From Odobenus rosmarus divergens (lineage: Eukaryota; Chordata; Mammalia; Carnivora; Odobenidae): DNA of 64,000 nt. Below, piece after piece: positions 55,641 through 64,000 of this stretch. The notes beneath the pieces were generated by a model, which saw only the letters and a list, made by a program, of their open reading frames with translations, searched no databases and was not told where the DNA came from. The stretch spans positions 47,021 to 111,020 of the forward strand of contig NW_004450941.1 of the NCBI RefSeq assembly GCF_000321225.1, written 5' to 3'. The translations under genes and the position numbers were made by a program. Within the stretch, counting starts at the first letter, position 1, and each line of letters starts with the position of its first letter.

Positions 55641-57309
55641 CATGTCTCTATTTTATCCACCTTTATTAAATGAAATGTAAAGTGCAATAGGTATATTGGT
55701 TAAGAAATGTTAGTTGTAAATGTCTACTATCTATTAATGATATTGTGTTAATAAAGTCGTTCAATTGACTGACTATAGATGCCATAATGCCATATTAACA
55801 GTACCTCCAAAAGCCCATTTTAAAATTCTAACACAACACCTTAAATAAGCTGAAAAAATCAGTTTACTGTATATACTGAACTGCAAATATGTAACTCTGT
55901 GGAATAAAAAATTAACTTATGGGTAAATACTTTGCTTTTTATTTAGCAGTTTCTATAAGGTAAAATTGTTTATGAGGCAGCATAGTTTCTGGATTAATTT
56001 TGTCTCAGGCTCATCCTTTAATTTACAAAACTCTACCTTGGCTTGTTTTTAAAGCCTGAGAATAGAACACAGCTGCCTAAAGGACTAAACTTTTTTCTAA
56101 CCCGAATCAAATAATTATCCCTTAAATGATAAGTTTGAAATTTTTAAGTCTCAACATGAATTTATTTGTGATTTTAATCTTTTGATAATTTAAGCATATT
56201 TTTCCTTATCATATTAGGCTATTTTTAAAAGATACAATCTCCTATTTCAGAGCTTGTGTGTGTGTGCGTGTGCATGTGCCTGTGTGTGTGTGTGTTGCAT
56301 GGAACCATTCAGCCTGTTGAGTACCTCAGTGTTCATGATATTTTCTCTTATGAGATAAAGTATGAGAGATAATTAATAATGTCAAATTTACTTATCTGTG
56401 TCTACACTCACTAATTAGTTTTAAGTAAAATATGGGCTTCTTGAACAAATGGCTATCAATTGATTAATGCAGTTCAATGAATTGTTTTTAGAATTGTAAT
56501 TTGAGTTGCTTTATTTTTAAACTCAGACTTTTTTTGTGTTGATAGATATAACCACAGCTTCTTTTAAAACCAGGATTTTGGAGGAGAATTAAGAATTTTC
56601 GCAAATGTAAAAAGGACAAAGCTTCTCAAAATGCCTTTGCTTTTATCAGGTAGGGGAGTGGGAGTATTGTTTTCAAAGCTAATTATAATGAAAAATCACT
56701 ACTAAACACCACTGCTAGTAAAACAGAAAAATATATATTTCTTTTCTTAGTAGAGAAGCACAAAAGAAAGTTACCTAAGTAGGAGCCAGATTGCCAAGAT
56801 TCCACAATGTTACCTTGAATCTAACTCTGTCATTCACTAGATGTGTGATAACAAATGGAAAATGTGTAGGTAAACATTTCAGTGAATTAAGAATGAAAAA
56901 ATGTATAAAAATGGATATTAAGTTTTTTGTAAATTGAATTCTTTTGCTATGTTGTTTATAACAATGATTCTACATTTTTCCTTCAGATTTTCCAATGGTG
57001 CATTTATTAAATTGTAATTGATTCTCCACAACCCATTAATTCTTAGTCAAAGTAGAATAATGTTCAAAGCAGAGATATAGTTGATACAGTTATGGCTGTG
57101 TCAGCACATTTAACATAATTTACTTTAATAGGGTTTTCTACTTGGCTATAATAGAGCTTCTGGATGGAGAATTTGACTGTCAGCTTTTAGCCAGAATGAC
57201 TATTTTTCCTTTTAGTCAATTTTATGAATGTGTGTTTATTAGAGATTGAATATGGATATAGATGGCAAAGAATTACCTCTCACATGATATGTCTCTGGGA
57301 GGCCATGCA
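55641..57309. other. Unassigned sequence with (TG)n
   Basis: About 1.7 kb with no recognised element except the TG microsatellite at 56254-56294. Confidence 0.45.
56254..56294. repeat. Interrupted (TG)n microsatellite
   Basis: tgtgtgtgtgtg with gcgtg, gcatg and cctg interruptions. Confidence 0.88.
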
Positions 57310-57490
57310 GTTTAATTGAAAAAGCACTGTGTAAGAAGTCTGAATACTTAGTTCTAGATTCACTTCTTTATTTACCTGATATATGACATTGGAAAAGTCA
57401 CTGTATCTCAATTTCCCTACTGTAAAGTGAGGAAAACTTGCCTCAGAGGGGTATAATAAACAAGTGAAATGATGTGTGGGAAAGAGTTTA
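57310..57490 (+). repeat. MIR remnant
   Basis: 'aaaagcactgtgtaagaagt', 'acattggaaaagtcactgta', 'tctcaatttccctactgtaa', 'caagtgaaatgatgtgtggg'. Confidence 0.7.
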
Positions 57491-57678
57491 AAATGATTTT
57501 CACTATGTGCTTTTTGGTAGTACAGAGTACTGATAATATATAAAAATTATGAAGAATAGCCATGAAATCACTGTCCAACTCATAACTGGATCATTAGCAA
57601 TATTGTTGCAACTACCCATGTGTTCCTTCCATGTTCAGTCAGTCCCATGGCCTCCCTCTTTTTACTCTCAGCTGCTTT

Positions 57679-57884
57679 TTTTAAAGATTTTATTTATTTA
57701 TTTGAGAGAGAGAGAGAGCACACGGGGAGGGGGGTGGTGCAGAAGGAGAGGGAGAAGCAGACTCCCCACTGAGCAGGGAGCCCAATTCAGGACTGGAGCC
57801 CAATGTGAGACTTGATCCCAGGACCCTGGGATCATGACCTGGGCCAAAGGCAGACGCCTAACAACTGAGCCACCCAGGCACCCC
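57679..57884 (-). mobile_element. CAN SINE, antisense
   Basis: A perfect 16-bp TSD, tactctcagctgcttt, is at 57663-57678 and 57885-57900. The body carries a short internal duplication-like insertion ('gactggagcccaatgtgaga' after 'gagcccaattcag'). Confidence 0.96.
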
Positions 57885-57900
57885 TACTCTCAGCTGCTTT

Positions 57901-58213
57901 AAAACCCTCTCCTCCCCTTTTAGTTTTTGAAATTTTACTACAGTGTTTCAAAGTCTGTGGATTTCTTTGCATGTATCTTCATTTGCGTCCATTATTTTCC
58001 CAGTTGGTATAGACATATGTTAGTCTTCATAATTGTTTTATCTATTATCTCTTCTTCATTGTTTATTTATCTACTTCACTTTTATGGTTCATTCTCCATA
58101 AGTTCTTCAGCTCTACTTCCAGATCAGTAATTCAGCTGTGGGCTGTGTCTAACCTGCTGTTCAACCAGTCTTATATTTTGAATTTGACAATTATACAAAG
58201 TTTAATTAAACTT
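57901..58213 (-). mobile_element. Possible old L1 fragment (5'-region type)
   Basis: 'cagatcagtaattcagctgt' and 'gtgtctaacctgctgttcaa' resemble the antisense of the 5' part of old L1M elements. Weak; it may belong to the large L1 that follows or be separate. Confidence 0.35.
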
Positions 58214-58345
58214 TTTTTATTTTTTTAAGTAGGCTCCATGCCAGCATGGAACCCAACACAGGGCCCAGACTCACGACCTGGAGGTCAAGACCTGAGCTGA
58301 GACCAAGAGTCAGACACCCAACTGAGTTAGCCACCCAGGTGCCCC
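58214..58345 (-). mobile_element. CAN SINE, older subfamily, antisense
   Basis: 'ttttttaagtaggctccatg', 'tcaagacctgagctgagacc', head 'gccacccaggtgcccc'. A perfect 11-bp TSD, taattaaactt, is at 58203-58213 and 58346-58356. Confidence 0.94.
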
Positions 58346-58628
58346 TAATTAAACTTCTAAAATTGGTTTGTTCTTTCACTTATTTTGGAGTTTTAAGAGT
58401 GCTTTGTATATTTTTGGATACAAGTCCTTTATCAGATATGTGTTTTGCAAATATTTTCTCCTAGTCAGCAACTTGTATTTTCATTCTCTTAACAGTGTCT
58501 TTTGTAGAGCAGATTTTTAAAAAATGTTAATGTAACCTGAGTTATCAATTTTTTATTCTGTGGATGATGCTTTTGGTGTTACATCTAAAAAGTCATCACC
58601 AAACACAAGGTCACCTAGGTTTTTCCTG

Positions 58629-58649
58629 TTTTTTTTTTTTTTTTTTTTA
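58629..58649. repeat. T run, about 21 T
   Basis: Homopolymer inside the ancient L1; no SINE is attached to it. Confidence 0.85.
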
Positions 58650-59011
58650 GAAATTTTATAGTTAATGTATTTTATATTTAGGTCTATGATCCATTTTGAG
58701 TTATTTTTTGTGAAAGATATAAAATCTGTATTTAGATTCATTAATTTTTTTGGATATGGATGTCCAGTTGTTCTAATACTATTTGTTGAAAAGTCTGTCC
58801 TTTCTCCATTGAATTACCTTTACTTCTTTGTCAAAGATCTGTAGACTATATTTTTGAGTGTCTATTTTGGGGCTCTCTTTTTTGTTCCATTTATCTATGG
58901 GTGTATATTTTGTTAATACCATATTGTCTTAATTACTAGGCTTTGTAGCAAGTCTTGAAGTTGGGTAGTGCCAGTATACTGATGTTCTTTCTCAGTATTG
59001 AGTTGGCTATT

Positions 59012-59191
59012 TTTTTTAAAAGATTTTATTTATTTGATAGAGAGAGGGAGGGAGGGAGCACAGGCAGGGGGAGAGGGAGAAGCAGGTGCCCGTGAAGTAG
59101 GAAGCCCAATGTGGGGCCCAATCCCAGGACCCCAGGATCATGACCTGGGCCAAAGGCAGCTGCCTAACTGACTGAGCCACCCAGGTGCCCC
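59012..59191 (-). mobile_element. CAN SINE, antisense
   Basis: AAAAGATTTTATTTATTTGATAG tail side, 'gatcatgacctgggccaaag', head 'gccacccaggtgcccc'. The 14-bp TSD is ttgagttggctatt at 58998-59011 and ttgagttggttatt at 59192-59205, one mismatch. Confidence 0.94.
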
Positions 59192-60184
59192 TTGAGTTGG
59201 TTATTCTGAGTCTTTTGCCTTTGATATAAACTCTAGAATTTGTTAATATCTGCAAAATTACTTGCTGGGATTTTTGAGTGAGATTGTATTGAATCTCTAG
59301 ATCAGATTGGGAAAAGCTGACCTCTTCACAATATTAAGTTTTCCTATCCATTAACATGGACTATGTCTCTATTTAGATCTTTTATTTGCTTATAGTTTGT
59401 GGATTTCTTTATATAGAAATTATACATATTTTATTATATCTAAGTATTTCTTTTATTTTTGATGCTGATATAAATGGTGTTGAGTTTGTAATATAAAATT
59501 CCAATTTTTCACTTCTGATATATAAGAAAGCAATTGATTTTTATCTATTAATTTTGTAACCCACAGCCTTGCTTTAATTGTTTATTTGTTCCAGGAGGTT
59601 TTTTATTTTCTGACTATTTGGGATTTTCTTATATAAACAATCATGTCATCTGCAAACAAAGACAGTTTTATTGCTTCCTTCCCAATCTGTATACATTTAC
59701 TTTCCTTTTCTTATCTTATTCATTAGCTAAGACTTGCAGTACAATATTGAATAGGCATCATGAGGGGTGACATATTTGCCTTGTGTCTAATCTTCAGGAG
59801 AAAGTGCATTGTTTCTCACCATGAAGTATACTGTTAGCTGTAGGATTTTTGTAGATGTTCTTTCTCAAGTTGAGGATATTCCCCTCATTTCTGGTTTACT
59901 CAGAGATTTTAATCAAGAATGGATGTTGAATTTTCTCAAATTCTTTTTCTGAAACTATTGATATGATCATGAGAATTTTCTTCTTTACCCTATTCATATG
60001 ATGAATTTTATTAATTGATTTTTGAATGTTAAACTATGGTTGCATACCTGGGGGAAAAAAACCCAATTGGTCATGTTGAATAATTCTTATACATTGCTGG
60101 ATTTGATTTGCTAATATTTTTTGAGGATTTCTGCTTTTGTGTTCATGAAAGATACTGGTTTGTAGTTTTCTTTCCTATAAAGTT

Positions 60185-60390
60185 TTTTTAAAGATTTGTT
60201 TATTTTACAGAGAGAGAGAATGAGTCCATGTGTGGGGGAAAGGGGCAGAGGGAGAGGGAGAGAGAATCTCAAGCAGACTCCCCGCTGAGCACAAAGCCCC
60301 ACTTGGGGCTTAATCTCATGACCCTGAGATCATGACCTAAGCCAAAATCAAGAATCAGACACTTAACCGACTGAGGCACCCAGGTGCCCC
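60185..60390 (-). mobile_element. CAN SINE, antisense
   Basis: 'ttaaagatttgtttatttta', 'aatctcaagcagactccccg', 'catgacctaagccaaaatca', head 'ggcacccaggtgcccc'. TSD imperfect: tctttcctataa near 60169 versus tctttcttataa at 60391-60402. Confidence 0.92.
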
Positions 60391-60809
60391 TCTTTCTTAT
60401 AACGTTTTTACCTCCTTCTATTATAACCATAATGCTGGCTTCATGGAATGAGTTAGAACAAGTTCCTTCTGCTTCTGTTTTCTGGAAGAGATTGTATAGA
60501 ATTGGCATCATTTCTTGCTTAAATGTTTGGTAGAATTCACCAGCAAAACCATCTAGTTCTGGTGCTTTCCTTTTTTGGAAGGTGATTAGTTATTAATTCA
60601 ATGTATTTAATAGATATAGGCTTATTCAGATTATTTCTGCTTTTGTGAGTTTTGTTAGATTGTGTCTTTCAAGGAATTGATCTATTTCATCTAAGTTATC
60701 AAATTTGTGGGCATATATTTATTTATAATATTTTTTCATTATTCTTTTAATGTCCATGGGATCAGTGGTGATGAGGCTTATTTCAATTCTGATATTAGGA
60801 ATTTGTGTC

Positions 60810-61537
<728 letters not shown>

Positions 61538-62932
61538 AAAAAAAATAAAAGGAGTTTGTATCTTCTCTCTTTTTCACTTGGTAACCCTGGCTGGAGATTT
61601 ATCAATGTCATTATCTTTTCAAAGAATCATCTTTTGTTTTGGTTTGTTTTCTCTACTATTTTCTTGTTTTCAATTTCATTGATTTTTTTGTTCTAATTGT
61701 TATTTCTCTTCTTTTGTTTGCAGTTGGTCTACATTGCTCTTATATTTCCAGTTTCCTATGGTGGAAGTTTAATTACACTGTGATCTGAGAGCATATTCTT
61801 ATATGATTTCTATTCTTTTAAATTTGTCAGGATGTGTTTTATGGCCTATAATGTGGTATATCTGGGTGAATGTCCAATGTGAGTTTGAGAAAAATGTGTA
61901 TTGTGCTGTTGTTGGATGAAGTAGTCTATAAATGTCAATTAGACACTGTTGATTGATTGTTCTGTTCCACTATATCCTTACTGATTTTATGCTTGCTGGG
62001 TCTGTGACTTACTTATAGAGGGGCGTTAAAGTCTCCAATTAAAATACTGGGTTTGTCTATTTCTCCTTGCACTTCTATTAGGTTTTGCCCTATATATTTT
62101 AATGCTTTGTTGTTAGACACATACACATTAAAGATTGTCCTGTATTTTTGGAGAATTGATAATATTATCATTATGTAATATTCCTCTTTAGCCATGATGA
62201 TATTCCTTGTACTGAAGTATGCTTTGTCTGGAGTTAATAGAGGTACTGCAGCTTTCTTTTGTTTAGTGTTAGCATAGTATATCTTTCTCCATCCCTTTAT
62301 TTCTAATTGATCTGTGTCATCAAATTAAAATGGGTTGCTTGTAGACAGCATATAGTTTTTATTCAAAGGTCTTTTTAATCTGCTGTTAGTCTCTCTTTTT
62401 TAAGATTGTATATTTAGACTATTTACATTGAAAGTGGTTATTGATAATATTGGATTATTATCTATTGTATTTGTAACTATTTTCTGTTTGTTGTATTTCT
62501 TCTTTATCCCCCCCCCTCATTTTTCTGCCTTCTCTGGCTTTAACTGAGAATTTTGTATGATTCTGTTTTCTCTTCTCTATTAGTCTATCAGTTGTACTTA
62601 AAAAAGTTATTTTTAGAGTTTGCAATATACACTTGCAACTAATCTAAGTCCACATTCAGATAACACTGTATCTCTTCACAAGAAGTACAGGTATTTTATG
62701 ACAGAATATTCCCAGTTCCTCTCTCATGTCCTTTAAAATATTGCTGTCATTAATTTCACATATTCATAAGCTATAATCACTCAATACATTGTTGCTGTCA
62801 GTATTTTGAACCAACAATTATCTATTAGCTCAACTAACAATAAGAAAAATAAAATGTTATATTTTACTTTAATTTATTTCTTCTCTAATGTTCTTTATGT
62901 AGATCTGAGTTTCTGACCTCCATCATTTTCTT

Positions 62933-62992
62933 TCTCACTGAAGAACTTAACGACTGAGCCACCCAGGCGCCCAATCTCAATGAAGAACTTAA
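62933..62992 (-). mobile_element. CAN SINE reduced to its 5' head
   Basis: Only about 27 bp of SINE remains (antisense, 62946-62972: cttaacgactgagccaccca and on to ggcgccc). It is enclosed by an 18-bp TSD, tctcactgaagaacttaa (62933-62950) and tctcaatgaagaacttaa (62975-62992), one mismatch. The word cttaa belongs to both the left TSD and the SINE, suggesting a microhomology-mediated deletion of the rest. Confidence 0.85.
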
Positions 62993-63883
62993 ACATTTAT
63001 TGTAAGGCTGGTCTACTGGTGACAAATTCCTTCAATTTTTGTTTGTATGAGAAATCTTTATTTCTTCTTACTTCTGATTGATAATTTCATTGAATACAGA
63101 ATTTTAGGTTGGTAGTTTTTTTCTCTCAACACATTAAATGTTTCATGCCACTCTCTATTTGATTCCATGGTTTTGAAAAGAAGTTCTATATAATTCTTAG
63201 CCTTGTTTCTCTACAGGTATGGTGTCTTCCCCCAGTCCCCCTACAAACACTCCCTACCACCCCAACTTCTATCAAGATTTTCTCTTTGTTTTTGATATTC
63301 TCCAGTTTCAATATTATATGCTTAAGGTGAGTTTGTTTGGTATTTACCCTGCTTGGTGTTCCTGGACGTGAGCTTCCTCGATTTGTGGTATTGTGTCTGT
63401 CATTAACTTAAAAAAAAAATTCAGCCATTATCACTTCAAATATTTCTTTTTCTCCTCTCTTCCTTTTGATATTCTAATTATACAAATGTTTCATCTTTTA
63501 AAATTGCCTGACAGTTCTTGGATATTCTTTTCTTTTTTTGCATTTGTTTTCTCTTTGCTTTTCAGTTTGTGAAGTTTCTATTCACATATCTTCAATCTCC
63601 CTGTAATTTCCTCAGCTGAGTCTACTCCACTGACAAGTGCACCAAAGGTATTCTTTGTTTCTATTATAGTGTTTTGGATTTCTACATTCCTTTTAGGGTC
63701 TTTTACAGAATTTCTCTCCACTTATATTACTTATCTTTTCTTGCATGTTGTTTACTTTTTCCATTAGCGTCATTAGCATATTGTTTTTTTAAATTCCTAG
63801 TTTGATCATTAAAAATCTCTGCTATATCTACCTCTGTTTCTCATCCTTACTTTCTTTCTTCAGATTATGGTTTTTCTTGCTTC

Positions 63884-64000
63884 TTTTTTTTTTAATTTTT
63901 TATTGTTATGTTAGTCACCATACATTACATCATTAGTTTTTGATGTAGTGTTCCATGATTCATTGTTTGTGCATAACACCCAGTGCTCCATGCAGAACGT
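63884..64000 (-). mobile_element. Young L1 3' end running off the window
   Basis: Antisense A-tail (T run), then 'gttatgttagtcaccatacat', 'catcattagtttttgatgta' and 'cagtgctccatgcagaacgt'. It is the same 3'UTR type as 51856-52138. Its length and coding state lie outside the window. Confidence 0.9.

Overview
This window is mammalian nuclear DNA: AT-rich, intron-like or intergenic, and dominated by retroelements. The diagnostic element is the tRNA-derived carnivoran CAN SINE (head reading GGGCGCCTGGGTGGCTCAG on the sense strand), present in about two dozen copies. The body variants are those I associate with non-canid caniforms (bears, mustelids, pinnipeds). I see neither the canid SINEC_Cf head (GGGATCCCTGGGTGGCGCAG) nor the felid body, so an arctoid caniform is my best inference. 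There are no operons, phage, CRISPR arrays or other prokaryotic features, and I found no convincing new biological system.

Layout. Positions 1-20,500 are mostly unassigned sequence with old MIR, L2 and MITE-like remnants, five simple repeats and eight CAN SINEs. Positions 20,529-23,479 hold an L1 inserted inside an older L1, each with its own target-site duplication (TSD). Positions 23,500-35,400 are mainly unassigned, with MIRs, a hAT-type MITE, SINEs, one longer L1 fragment (28,478-29,225) and two weak exon candidates (27,763-27,930 and 31,532-31,599). Positions 35,483-40,520 carry L1 fragments in alternating orientation. Positions 40,500-48,100 are mainly unassigned with MIR/L2 relics and a pair of oppositely oriented SINEs. 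Positions 48,375-49,862 look like an L1 with an inverted 5' part (twin priming). Positions 51,856-55,455 are a 3.6-kb 5'-truncated L1 with a long but broken ORF2. Positions about 58,357-63,883 are an ancient, long, minus-strand L1 riddled with later insertions, and at 63,884 the 3' end of another young L1 runs off the window.

The only recognisable protein-coding unit of host origin is a retrocopy of RPL32 (ribosomal protein eL32) at 61,012-61,537. It is complete from a 5'TOP-like start through a poly(A) tail, has an open 135-codon frame, and is flanked by an 18-bp perfect TSD. It landed in the A-tail of a CAN SINE that itself lies inside the ancient L1. A 4-bp tandem duplication near the end of the frame replaces the last five residues. 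L1 ORF2 remnants are the other protein-derived sequences. No gene in the window can be assigned with confidence as a functional host locus; most open frames are shadows of L1 or chance frames.

Coordinates of SINEs and young L1s are usually anchored by TSDs read directly from the sequence. Edges of MIR, L2 and old L1 remnants are approximate, and family names were assigned by memory of consensus sequences, not by a database search.
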